Below, piece after piece: positions 53,801-62,683 of a DNA stretch of 64,000 nucleotides. Position 1 is the stretch's first letter, and each line of letters begins with the position of its first letter. The stretch is taken from the NCBI GenBank assembly GCA_914767885.1, contig CAJZBQ010000047.1:434001-498000 (forward strand). The letters run 5' to 3'. The notes beneath the pieces were generated by a model, which saw nothing but the letters and a program-made list of their open reading frames with translations, had not been told where the DNA came from and made no database searches. The stretch comes from Blepharisma stoltei. Taxonomy: Eukaryota > Ciliophora > Heterotrichea > Heterotrichida > Blepharismidae. The position numbers and the translations under genes were made by a program.

Positions 53801-54435
53801 TTTCTTATGTGCAGCCTACGTCTAGGATGCTAGACACTCTTACTTCAGCTTCTTATATCATTTATAATAGTGCTACATCTACAGCATTAGCCCCACAAGA
53901 AATCGTCAGATACATGCTAAACTCTAATGATCTTAACCGACTTCTAGCACCATCGAGCATATCAATTGATCTGACTTATAATATTGTAAAATCAATGGTT
54001 TATATATCTAACCCAAGGCCAACATGGTATACATATCCAACTGTCAAGACAACAACAAATACAACTGTTAGTGTTGCTCTTGCAGTAACCACTTCAGGGA
54101 CACTTTATGCTGAAATCATTCCAGATGGAAGTGAAATTCCTTCATCAAGGCAGGTAACTCTAGGACTGGATGCATTTGCAGATAAAGCTACAGTGTATTC
54201 TCAAGCCATAGTGGCAAATACTTCAGTGACTGTGACATTTACTGGAATGAGCCCAGCAAGCAGCTATACTATTGTGATTACAGCAAAAAATAATAATTCA
54301 AGGCTTCCTAGAATTATGAGCGATAGAGTAATGGCAGCTCTAGAAATTATTACGCAAGCTACGTCTGCTACGACCACTACTACTAGTGAGGGGATTTGTT
54401 TGTTTATTTCGTGCCTTCTCTCGCTATTTTTATAA
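44836..54435 (+). CDS. giant GPI-anchored surface protein, broken by four IESs
   Basis: Join 44836-45444, 47769-48436, 48469-49765, 50722-52842 and 53125-54435: 6006 nt, 2001 residues. A signal peptide (MAISLFFLFLTLASS) precedes many Ser/Thr/Gly-rich, beta-rich repeats of about 150 residues. Recurrent phrases are GDYLNIIFPSQF, AANDVINIYLPNNF, HGIPSSGTIQISFP and SGIVNPS. The C-terminus TSEGICLFISCLLSLFL is hydrophobic with no cytoplasmic tail, which fits GPI addition. TGA codes for Trp many times (VDYWFYIS, TAWDTMS, TKWNCL). The repeat type is widespread in ciliate surface proteins of unknown role. The 48437-48468 removal is inferred from frame alone. Confidence 0.8.
45590..45903 (+). repeat. 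left inverted arm of the large IES
   Basis: About 310 bp matching the complement of 46957-47270. Strong blocks include CAATAGCGCGATAAGGCG, CTGATCAATCTCGAGAACTT and AGTTGCCAGAATTTTATTAA. Middle parts are diverged with small gaps. Confidence 0.85.
46098..46920 (+). repeat. tandem repeat of 181-183 bp inside the large IES, third unit split by a MITE
   Basis: Units begin at about 46098 and 46279, and a partial third at 46460. Shared blocks include AACAACAAGCGCTTAGC, AGTTAATCATAATTAAATTG and CAACAAGTTTTTAATTATT. The third unit stops at CAAGCTCTTA, where a MITE is inserted, and resumes after it at GCACAAACTTTGGC. Confidence 0.85.
46493..46880 (-). mobile_element. MITE family 1 nested in the tandem repeat
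   Basis: TA 46491-46492 and 46879-46880, 388 bp, hairpin on the right. Units 1 and 2 of the surrounding array give the uninterrupted site CGCTTAGC(A/G)CAAAC, proving insertion at TTA. Confidence 0.93.
46957..47270 (-). repeat. right inverted arm of the large IES
   Basis: Complement of 45590-45903; see that entry. Positions 47271-47759, beyond the arm, are GC-richer unique sequence inside the IES with no recognised gene. Confidence 0.85.
48437..48468. mobile_element. possible 32-bp micro-IES
   Basis: TATAAT occurs at 48435-48440 and 48467-48472. Removing 32 bp between the TA pairs joins CAG TAT AAT ATA in frame and avoids TAA at the end of the upstream frame. It is too long and wrongly bordered for the 15-nt intron class (no GT..AG of that size). 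Confidence 0.5.
49840..50149 (+). mobile_element. MITE family 1 nested copy a
   Basis: TA 49838-49839 and 50148-50149. The left end is ACTCCCCCACTGTTAGCGAAC, the right TTCGTTCGCTCATGGGCTTAGGAGAGTA. It is opposite in orientation to its host MITE. Confidence 0.85.
50342..50683 (-). mobile_element. MITE family 1 nested copy b
   Basis: TA 50340-50341 and 50682-50683. The host hairpin is interrupted here: GCTTTGCTTA before and ACAAGAAAAAATTAATGCTC after together match the uninterrupted family hairpin loop. Confidence 0.85.
52843..53124 (-). mobile_element. MITE family 1 IES, 282 bp, partly decayed
   Basis: TA 52841-52842 and 53123-53124. The left TTACTATGCAAACAAAATCA lacks the C tract and the right is TTCGCTCACGGAGGTTGGGA. 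Removal joins TAC TTA to GAA GCT in frame. Confidence 0.87.
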
Positions 54436-54791
54436 AATAAAATCTTTATTATATTTTTACAACTAAAATATAGAGATCTAAATTTGATATGTATAGAAAA
54501 ATTAAGTTAAAGAAAAATGGATTGCAGAGCTAAGATTATGTTTACCAGTCATGAAAATTAGCTTACTTAGTTTTAAAACTAGTCATCAAATCTTAAAGGC
54601 AAACTTATGCAAATTATTCATGAAGTTATTTTCATATCAATATATTTTTTAAATTTTTTATTAGTGAAAATTTGTATTTTGGATTAATAAAATTAAAATT
54701 AATGATCTAAGATGGGTTCATCTAGTGGACTTAAATATTCATTTGGTATGATACACAAGTTATGCAGAGCCAGCTACTTATGCGATCTTTT
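54436..54791. other. intergenic region
   Basis: AT-rich spacer between convergent genes. No element end, repeat or RNA gene is seen. Confidence 0.5.
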
Positions 54792-55022
54792 TTAAATTTC
54801 CATGCACAGATCGGTAACTGTTTTTGATGGCTTAGCGAATTCTCTTATATAATTGCAAGTTTCATCAATTTTAAAGTCACTGATTTTGTCGTGTTGCTGC
54901 TGAGTTGTAACAAAAAGGAAAGAAAGTCTAAAAGCAAGTCTATCGCCATAGCTTGGCTTAGCTACTGCCATTTTTAAAGACACTGCGAGCCGCAGGAAAC
55001 CCATAATCGAATCAAACTCCAT
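54792..55022 (-). CDS. small protein, unknown
   Basis: 76 residues, MEFDSIMGFLRLAVS to TVTDLCMEI, TAA. A first half with an amphipathic pattern (LRLAVSLKMAVAKPSYGDRLAFRL) and a charged second half (DKISDFKIDETCNYIREF). Possible small complex subunit, but no family is recognised. It lies upstream of and in the same strand as the MORN gene's 3' side. Confidence 0.5.
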   Translation of the reverse strand: MEFDSIMGFLRLAVSLKMAVAKPSYGDRLAFRLSFLFVTTQQQHDKISDFKIDETCNYIREFAKPSKTVTDLCMEI

Positions 55023-55121
55023 TAATATTTTAAGTAATCTAGCATCGGAAGTTCAAACTGATGCGTCACATGCAATTCAGCTTAATTTACATCAAAAAAT
55101 ATTATTTTTAAATATTTTCAT

Positions 55122-56090
55122 CTATTCAACTAACTTTCCATTTATCCACTCTCCTTCAATTCGTTCTCCTCTACTTCCAATGTATGTCCCTTTGCCATGC
55201 TGCTTTCCATTTTTCCAATATCCCATGTATTTCTTTCCACTCGGCCATTCGAATTCTCCGTACCCTTCCTTCTTATCGTTCACATATTCTCCCCTATAAA
55301 CTCTTCCGTCAGGCCATGTGAATTTACCGCTGCCATGCATTTTGTTATCCCTTCATTCTCCTTCATAGACTTTTCCATCTTCCCATGTATAAATTCCTCT
55401 ACCATGTATGTTGTTATAGAAGAATTCGCCTTTATATACAGAATTTTCAGCTCAATGGAATTCTCCATATCCATGCTTTAGACCGTTAAGGTAATTTCCG
55501 CAGTAATAAGCTCCATCAGTCCAGGTCTCGACGCCATAGCCTTCTTGTTTGTCATCAACCCATGATCCTTCATAGGTTGCACCATGGAAGTGAATGTATT
55601 TTCCTCTTCCATGGGCTTTATCATTTTTTCATTCTCCTTCATATACATCTCCATCTGCGTGAATCAGTCTACCATGGCCATTAGCTCTATCATCTTTTCA
55701 GTAACCTACGTATTTTGACCCATCTTCCCATAGAAAAATGCCTCTGCCTGATTTCTTGCCAAATTGATCAAGCTGACCAATATAAGTTCATCCTTCTTTA
55801 GATCGAATAGGAGGGCCAAGGTCGTCTAAGCAATTATCGTCAGATTTAAACTGATATTGGCCTAGCCTAGATTCAGCAGCTCTTGCTTTTTCGCTTGCAG
55901 AGGAGTAGTAGTCTAAAAAAAGCTTCTTAGATGTGTCTTCAGTGAGAGGATTTGTAAGAACTGAGCCTGGGAGCTCACTTTCTTTGAGAGACTTTTCGCG
56001 TTTTCGCTCACTAGATAAATTAACGATTTCCATATCTGGGTGCGCTTCATTTTTTGAGCCATCTCCAAAGCAGCCACAGCTGTTTCCCAT
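55122..56090 (-). CDS. myristoylated MORN-repeat protein (1)
   Basis: 322 residues in one frame with several TGA-encoded Trp. MGNSCGCFG is a strong myristoylation/palmitoylation signal. From about residue 101, eight or nine MORN repeats follow ([54 protein letters not shown]), which bind acidic lipids and organise membrane-cytoskeleton contacts. Stop is TAG. It has a paralogue at 58606-59511 on the other strand with a similar N-terminal signal and repeat count. Confidence 0.88.
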
Positions 56091-56339
56091 TTAATGCTGG
56101 ATTTATTTTATATCATTATATTGCTGTCTAGTTATTCATAAAGCTTACAAAATGAAAATTAGATGCTATGTGCTCAGAGATAACGGGGATATTATATTAA
56201 TAGAATAATGTTTTAAATGTTATATAATTGAGCTAGGTCAAGTGCTTCCAAATTCCTAAAATTTTGATTATTTAACTTGAGTTTAGTTTTAGCATTAATA
56301 GACATAATAAATCATAAAAAAATGCAAAAAGTAATAAAT

Positions 56340-57698
56340 ATGCAAAAGCGCAGAGCAACGACAGAGCTGACACGAGAAGGCGAAGTGATCCCTCAATACG
56401 AAGAAGAAACTGTTGGCGAGGACTCAACTCCTCAAGAAATCTCTCAACGAAAAATCTTCAGAGCACGAAGACCGCAAAAAGCAGCTCAGGCAGCTTCAAC
56501 TGAGCCTACCAGTTTTAAGCTGAAAACACAGCTAGTTTCCGAAGACCTTGAGTCGAAGCTGCTTGAAGCCAAGCCAGCACAATTTAGTTTTCTGGATCTT
56601 CCAGACGTTGAAGTGAGAGAAGCATCGCCTGTTAAAGCTCCTCCACCTCCTCCACCCAAGCCAGTTGAGCCTATTCTAAAGACTCCTACCATTTCAGCAT
56701 TCTCAGGGATACTTAAAGATCTTAAAGAGAAAAAGGAAGACGATATAGTCAGCAGTTTTATAAAAACCGCGTCAAGTCAGGAAGCTGCCCCACCTTCAGA
56801 ATCTCCGAAGTTCCAGGACCCCATCAAACCAACCCAAACGAGTCATTTTGTATTAGTAGAAGGCAAACTTAGTGTAAATGGAGCATCTAGAGGAGAAGGA
56901 TTTATCGAAATTGCTAGAGCAGACGTAGGGGAAAAGAAAGTGAATTTATTGATTTTTAGGAACTCGTTCAAGAGTATTATTTATCAAGCAGCTCTAGCAG
57001 AATCTTCCAGTTGAAAAGAATGTGAAAAACAAGAAGAATCGGATGATGAGGAAGAAAAAGAGGAAGCTAGCATTGAAATTGTGGTTTATAGGAAAACAGA
57101 CAAACTGAGGGCAGAAACTTGTAAAGTAAGGTGTGGAAAATTAAGCAAGATAAAATTGATGGAAGAACTGGAAAAGGTCAAGAAAGAGACTAAATCCCCC
57201 ATCTGTGAGCGGCAAATTATTAAGAAGATCCCTAAAATATAGACCATATAGCAAAATAGTTTTTAATATGGATGATAATTATTATAATGAAATATCAAAA
57301 ATTTTTGCTGAATTTCAAGCAACTTGAATTAAAATTAATAATTAAATAATTAATGAAATTTTGCGGATTTGGATACCATAAAATTATATATATATCGTTA
57401 TTGCAGATTTTTGAACTTTACCACCTAAGTGTGGAATTTTTTCCGCGTGTAAAAAAAAAAGAGGATTCCACATGTGAAATCAAAAGGGCTCCACACGTGA
57501 AAAACACCTTTTCAAACGCGGAAAAAATTTCACACTTAGGTGGTAAAGTTCAAAAATCTGCAAAAAACGATATAAAATTAAAACAAAAATTAGCTATTAG
57601 TAAAATTTTTTGTTGACTACAGAGAAAGGAGTAAGAAGAACACAGACAAAGAAGAAATAAAAACCAAAGATAAAAAACTCGAAGAGAAGGCCAAGTAA
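56340..57698 (+). CDS. Nup50/RanBP1-like protein with a Ran-binding domain
   Basis: Join 56340-57192 with 57634-57698 to get 305 residues. The N-terminus MQKRRATTELTREGE matches the Nup50/Nup2 importin-alpha-binding motif (KRxAxxELT). A Pro-rich linker (about 95-150) precedes a Ran-binding domain (about 185-285: GKLSVNGASRGEGFIEIARA, NLLIFRNSFKSIIYQA, ASIEIVVYRKTDKLRAETCKV). Such proteins dissociate importin-alpha cargo complexes at the nuclear pore. TGA is Trp in SSWKECEK. The last ten codons after the MITE are Lys-rich. A start at 56322 is also possible. Confidence 0.82.
57193..57633 (-). mobile_element. MITE family 1 IES with a nested palindromic element
   Basis: TA 57191-57192 and 57632-57633, 441 bp. 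Left end AATCCCCCATCTGTGAGCGG, right TTGTTGACTACAGAGAAAGG. Removal gives GAG ACT AAG AAG AAC. The core is split by the element at 57391-57574. Confidence 0.85.
57391..57574. mobile_element. third MITE family, about 184 bp with ~55-bp inverted ends
   Basis: The arms share TATCGTT, TTGCAGATTTTTGAACTTTA, CCACCTAAGTGTG and AATTTTTTCCGCG in inverted order; the centre has CACATGTGAAA and CACACGTGAAA. Flanks are AT-rich with TATA. No other copy occurs in the window. Confidence 0.85.
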
Positions 57699-58605
57699 AT
57701 GTCATCTTTAAGAATAAACATTTTTAGATTCTAAATAATGACAAGGACTGAGCTGAAAAACAATTATTTAAGTAATAATCAGAAAATTATACCTATAATT
57801 AATCATGCAGAATAGAGCAAGAAAATAATTAAATCTTTATCTTCTTCAAATACTATGAAAACATGAGCTTTTAAAGATGTTCTCTCAAAATTGCAACTGA
57901 ATAAGGCTAGCTTAGCTTAGGCTAATTAAAAGCCAGGCGTTTTTCATATGGTGAAGCAGCCATTAACCTTTCCCATACGAAGGTTTAACTACTTTTCTGC
58001 TCCAACCCAGAGAGTCTATTCTCCGAAAGCGGCGCCACTTCCGGCGCTTCTGTCTTTTCCTTTCCTTGCAGCTTCAGTTTTGAGTGGACAACTTATGAAT
58101 TTCTGTGGCCCTGGACGTGTAATAGAGGTAGCTTGAATCCAAGATTCCCTTGGAGTCTGTCGGGTTTCGAAGTATCCCTTTGGCAGCTAGAAGAAAACTG
58201 CTCCTCTGTGGCCTTGAGTTTCTCAGTCGAGGAATGCCCATGGGTCTTCGGATCCAAGGACGTTGAAGGGCACCTCCATTTCCAACCTCAGGAAAGCAGC
58301 CAAAACCTGCCCGGATACACATCTCCTGAGGTGCACTTGATTCTTGACTTGAGTCCGTCCTAGTTTGCAATAACCATAAATTAGATCGCCCCCCATCTAG
58401 AGATCAAGAAGGAAGTTGATACGTGTAGACATTTCAATTTATATTGGCAACTGAATAAATAATCTTTGTAATTGTTGCACTGCTATGCCTCATCGTTGTG
58501 AATTCTTATAAATGCGTTTCTCCAACTATAAATTAGCATAAAAATATGCGGAGAGGCTCAATCTTCCAGTGCAAAATCAGGTCAAAATAATAATTTTTAT
58601 CTATT
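57699..58605. other. intergenic region with a GC-rich segment
   Basis: About 57940-58380 is clearly GC-richer than the surroundings (GCGGCGCCACTTCCGGCGC, TGTGGCCCTGGACGTG). Open stretches on both strands show no recognisable protein. It may be another retroposon-type unit, but I found no tail or target duplication. Confidence 0.45.
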
Positions 58606-59511
58606 ATGGGAGAGGAGAACACAGGCTCTCTACAGAACGATTCACCGTTTCCTAGATCAAGCCTAAACCTTACAGAAATACCAGAGGATCAAGTTCCAGA
58701 TTATTCCACAGAAACAACTCGACAAATTTTATCTCGACTTGGCCCATACAATCCTCCTCCTGCACCTGAAGATTTAGCCTCAAGAATAAAGCTTGGTCCT
58801 GTTCAAGTCGAGAACCGTGCAATTTATATTGGAGAATGAAACCAAAAACAGCAGAAATGCGGCTTTGGTATCCAAATTTCTGCAGATGGAGCTCGATATG
58901 AAGGCTATTGAAAGGAAGACAAAGCCCATGGACAAGGAAGACTAATATACGCTGATGGCGATATATATGAAGGCGAGTGAAAAGAAAATAAAATGCAAGG
59001 AGAAGGCACTTATTGGAGAACAGATGGCTCTAGATACAAAGGAACGTTTGAAGATGGCCTTGAGCATGGATATGGGTTAGAGGCTTACCCTGATGGCGGA
59101 CTTTATGAAGGCGAATATTTGAATGGGAAAAAGAACGGCAAAGGAAAATTTATATGGCCTGATGGGAGTGTATATGAAGGAGAGCTTCTTGATAATAATA
59201 TTCATGGAATTGGGACATATACTTGGGCTGATGGAAGAAAATATGTTGGGGAGTGAGCGTTTAATAAGAAAAATGGAGCAGGGACTTTCACTACAAGCGA
59301 TGGAAGCATTTACATAGGAGATCATAAAGACGACAAAAGGCATGGCCATGGAATGCTGGTTTGGCCAGATGGCAGCACTTACGAAGGTAGCTGAGTAAAC
59401 GGAAAGCAGGATGGGCTTGGATTCTTCACAACAACTGCTGGAAAGAGAAAAGAAGGAGAATGGAGTGACGGAAAGCGAATAAGATGGATAGAAGATGCAA
59501 AACATAAATAG
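58606..59511 (+). CDS. myristoylated MORN-repeat protein (2)
   Basis: 301 residues, several TGA-encoded Trp (IGEWNQKQ, GSWVNGKQ). MGEENTGS fits N-myristoylation. About nine MORN repeats start near residue 75 ([72 protein letters not shown]). It is a paralogue of 55122-56090; the pair faces each other around the Nup50-like gene. The function is probably as a membrane or cortex scaffold. Stop is TAG. Confidence 0.88.
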
Positions 59512-59756
59512 ATTTTGCTATAGAGTAAATTTTGTATTCGTTAATTCTTGGTTTAGCAAGAAGTTAAATAGAAACTTCTCTGAACTCGTTTTATTAAAAA
59601 ATGTAAAATAATGGATAATAAAATTTAATTCAGAACAGCTTACTTTCCTCCACGAATTATTTAGATTTATATTTTGATATTAAGCATATATATCTTCATA
59701 AAAGTGTGCTAAATATTAAAATTAAAGCCATAATCGTGCTAAATACTTGCTCCTTA
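59512..59756. other. intergenic spacer
   Basis: AT-rich with no recognised feature. Together with the MITE that follows it separates the MORN gene from the next coding region. Confidence 0.5.
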
Positions 59757-60055
59757 CTCATGCACGAAAGAAACCTTTGAAAAAATTCCTATTTTTTGCT
59801 CAAAAATCCACCCCTCCGTAAGCGAACAAAAAAGTATTGCTATATAAATGGTTATTATAATAAAATCTCTAGATAATTCTGTTTAATTTTTAACAAATTG
59901 CAAATCAAATTAATATTGCTTCCCAATTTTTAGAATTGGATTTTTAAATTTCGAAAAAAAAATTATGATAAAATTTGTATATAAATTTAAAAAAAATTAA
60001 TTCCCCTCAAAGAGCAAACAAAATTGTTTTGTTCGCTCACAGAGAAGGGGGGTTA
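59757..60055 (-). mobile_element. MITE family 1, intergenic
   Basis: TA 59755-59756 and 60054-60055, 299 bp. Left CTCATGCACGAAAGAAACC is decayed, right has the hairpin (CAAAGAGCAAACAAAATTG, TTTTGTTCGCTCACAGAG). Confidence 0.85.
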
Positions 60056-60122
60056 TAGATAATGCAGCGCAATAAGAAATAATTTAATCATATATTATTA
60101 TAAATCATTGCCTATAGGTTTC

Positions 60123-60987
60123 ATGGCAGACAAAGAATTATACCTTCACCTGAAGTATAGCAGGCAAAGACGAAAAACAGTAATATCAAAAGCTTATGAG
60201 TTCTTATATGGGTCAGGTGCAGAAAAATACTTACTTATTCCTCCTCTCCCACTCTGTGCGCGAACAAAAATATATTGTTTAGTAGTGTTAATTTTATTTT
60301 TTTAAATTTATGTAGTAAATTTTTTTTTTAAAAATACCCCAATTCGCAAAAATTGGAAAGCAATATTAATTTAACTTGTAAAATTTATGTTTTAAAATGC
60401 AATTTGTTTAAAATTAAACAGAATTAGCTAGAGATTTGATTATAATAATAATCACTTATAGATTGAAAAAAAAAAATTTTCATAAAAAATTTGTTATCAG
60501 AAAAATTTTTGTTTAATTACGGAGTGTGGTTTTTGGGCAAAAAATAGGGATTTTTCCAATGGTTTTGTTCGCCCACAGAGAGGTGGAGTTAAAAAAATCA
60601 AGAACGAAGAGGCACAAAAACTTAACTGAAAACTACCAGCCAATTCTGCTTCAGAAAGAAGATGTATTCCTAGACTGTGAAGAGATCGAAAAACCAATTC
60701 CTATTATAAAACAGCAAGGAAACCTTTTGAAACCTCGAAAGTCTAAAACTGAAACTGTAGCAAGCATATATCAAGATAAAACGCTTTTGAAGAAAAATAA
60801 AGATGAAATAACCAAATCTTCAAGCGTGCTTAAAAGAAATGCATCGAATCGGTCAATCTCACCATTAATAAGCACAGTTTCTATATCTACACTACTTCTA
60901 CATAGAAAAAAATCTGTCATTCAGTTCCGAGAATTTACTCCAGTTTTATTACACAAAAAAAAGCCTGAAATTAATAATAATTTTTAA
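60123..60987 (+). CDS. small basic protein, unknown, split by a MITE
   Basis: Join 60123-60233 with 60592-60987 to get 168 residues. MADKELYLHLKYSRQRRKTV to HKKKPEINNNF. Strongly basic with SP/TP and short repeats of L(L)xKK (PILLQKE, TLLKKNK, LLLHRKK, VLLHKKK), which suggests a disordered nucleic-acid- or microtubule-binding protein, but no family is recognised. Without IES removal the N-terminal 37 codons would not connect. Confidence 0.65.
60234..60591 (+). mobile_element. MITE family 1 IES, 358 bp
   Basis: TA 60232-60233 and 60590-60591. Left end CTTATTCCTCCTCTCCCACT, right TTTTGTTCGCCCACAGAGAG. Deletion gives AAA TAC TTA AAA AAA TCA. Confidence 0.88.
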
Positions 60988-60990
60988 AAT

Positions 60991-61455
60991 TTAGTGAATG
61001 CTGTTCAGATTGACTGTCATCTTAGCAAGCCAAATCAGTCCAAAAATAAAAAATACAAAAAATAGCAATAGGCTTATTTGCAATTTTTCTTGCTTATTTT
61101 CATCTAGTTTGGCTGGAGTTCATATTATTGAATCTTCATTACTTGCCGATTCTGGATCTTGCTGCTCTATTTCGTCTTCAGATAAATTTTCAGGATAGTT
61201 TTCAACAATTTCTTCATTCTTGAACAATAATTGATTTTTTGATGAAGATAAAGAAGGACATATAATATTTTTCACTAGCCATAAGCCTAAGAGAAGCTTG
61301 AATTTTTTGTTTACTAATTCTTTGCATTCTTTCTCTTTGCAGTCAATTTCTCTTCTTTTATTTTCATACTCTTCAGGAGGAGGAAGTGTATTCTGGAGAC
61401 AATCATTAACTGCGCCTAAAACATTGCCGGGCTTTCTTATTAAAGGGCTTTCCAT
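60991..61455 (-). CDS. small single-pass membrane protein, unknown
   Basis: 154 residues reading one TGA as Trp (SIIWTPAKL). A charged N-terminal part with Cys/Glu-rich stretch (EIDCKEKECKELVNKKF), a possible hydrophobic segment (about 52-68), an acidic middle (PENLSEDEIEQQDPES), and a C-terminal membrane helix (LLLFFVFFIFGLIWLA). It ends three bases after the stop of the convergent gene at 60123-60987. No family recognised. Confidence 0.55.
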
Positions 61456-61635
61456 TTATTATATATCATAAAGTAAAGTAATTATAATTCATTTGAGGAG
61501 AAATATAAACTAATTCATTTAGATTTCATGAAAATATTGGTTAATCTCAAATAATTAAATATTGATTCATTGATCAATTTTAATAAAATGATTTTACTAT
61601 GTTGTATCAAGAGGATTCAAGATCTTGAACTATTT

Positions 61636-62286
61636 TTACGTTTTAATCTTTGAGATTAAACCCCACAAACTCTTCAAAAATAGAATAAAGTGAAATCTAT
61701 CTCCCAATCTTGCGACCGAAGATCTATGAGAACCGAATTCCCTAATATAATTATGCCCCATCACTTCCCACGGATTAAAATCATTCTCCCACTTTGATAT
61801 ATTTCTCTCAAACTCAACAGCATATACTTTATTATCAGCTGCAACAATATTAATTAATCTGAGGATTTCCTCTAATGGCATATACAAAATTATCATAACA
61901 AGCAAATTCTAGCAATGCAGCATGTAGACTTTCAAGTGGGACAATGGGAAACGATTTCTATTGCTAAGAAAAAAAGCTTCGCCTAGACAGAAAATCCTGA
62001 CTACATCTGTATAATAGCCTCCATAGAAAAAACTTAACTGTGAGGGATGATAGTTGAACCTCTTGCGTTTACAGCTGACGTGATTAGGGAGATAAAGATT
62101 CCTTGAATATAATTTGAAGGTTTTTAGGTCCAAAGTCATTAAATCATCATAGCCGTGCTTGATCCATAAGAGCTCGTGCGTTTCAATTGCGAAATCTAAT
62201 ATATATAGTGTATCAGCAGTTGAGATGCGCTTCGGAGTGATATTGATAGGATAATTTTGAGCAATTTGAGGAGAATATATGTGCTT
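61636..62286 (-). pseudogene. kelch-like coding remnant with an in-frame TAG
   Basis: A frame runs from 62286 to 61639 with one TAG at 61910-61912 and a TAA immediately upstream of 62286; no ATG begins the conserved-looking part. Phrases resembling kelch blades are DLMTLDLKTFKLYSRN and DNKVYAVEFERNISKWE. The TAG could lie in a 21-nt GT..AG stretch (unusual size here), an unrecognised IES, or show decay. I cannot decide among a real gene with missing 5' pieces and a pseudogene. Confidence 0.4.
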
Positions 62287-62683
62287 TTATCAAATGATAT
62301 GAGTTTATCATCACTAGACTGTCCTTTACTAATTTTGTTTTGCTCGATTTAACTCTTATATAATTTATTCACCCTTATGCACAATCCCAGTAGCTATTTT
62401 TGTGATCTTAAGCTAAAAATTGTATTGCAACAAAAGTGTAGCCGCCAAATGGTGTTTATAGGGGAAAAACCTATAACAAGTTTGCAAAATTCGACTTGGT
62501 TGTATACCCCATTTGGCAGGTATTTTTGGGTTGAAACTAACATCTCAGCTCATACCCCAAATGGCTCCCAAGGTGAACTTCTCAAGATTTAAGAGCTACA
62601 TTTTATTATATTTTGCTATAAGTATTAGATCATTTAATAAATTTATTCTATATCAAAGCATTATAAAATAAAAGATGCTTTAT
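62287..62683. other. intergenic region with inverted motifs
   Basis: Near 62440-62590 occur CCGCCAAATGGTG, TACCCCATTTGGCAGG and TACCCCAAATGGC, plus the palindrome TATAGGGGAAAAACCTATA. They could be the remains of a MITE, but no TA-bounded ends are clear. Confidence 0.4.

Noticed and set aside
60108-60122. Earlier start for the small basic protein
   Set aside because: It would need TTG as start; ATG 60123 is in the same frame.
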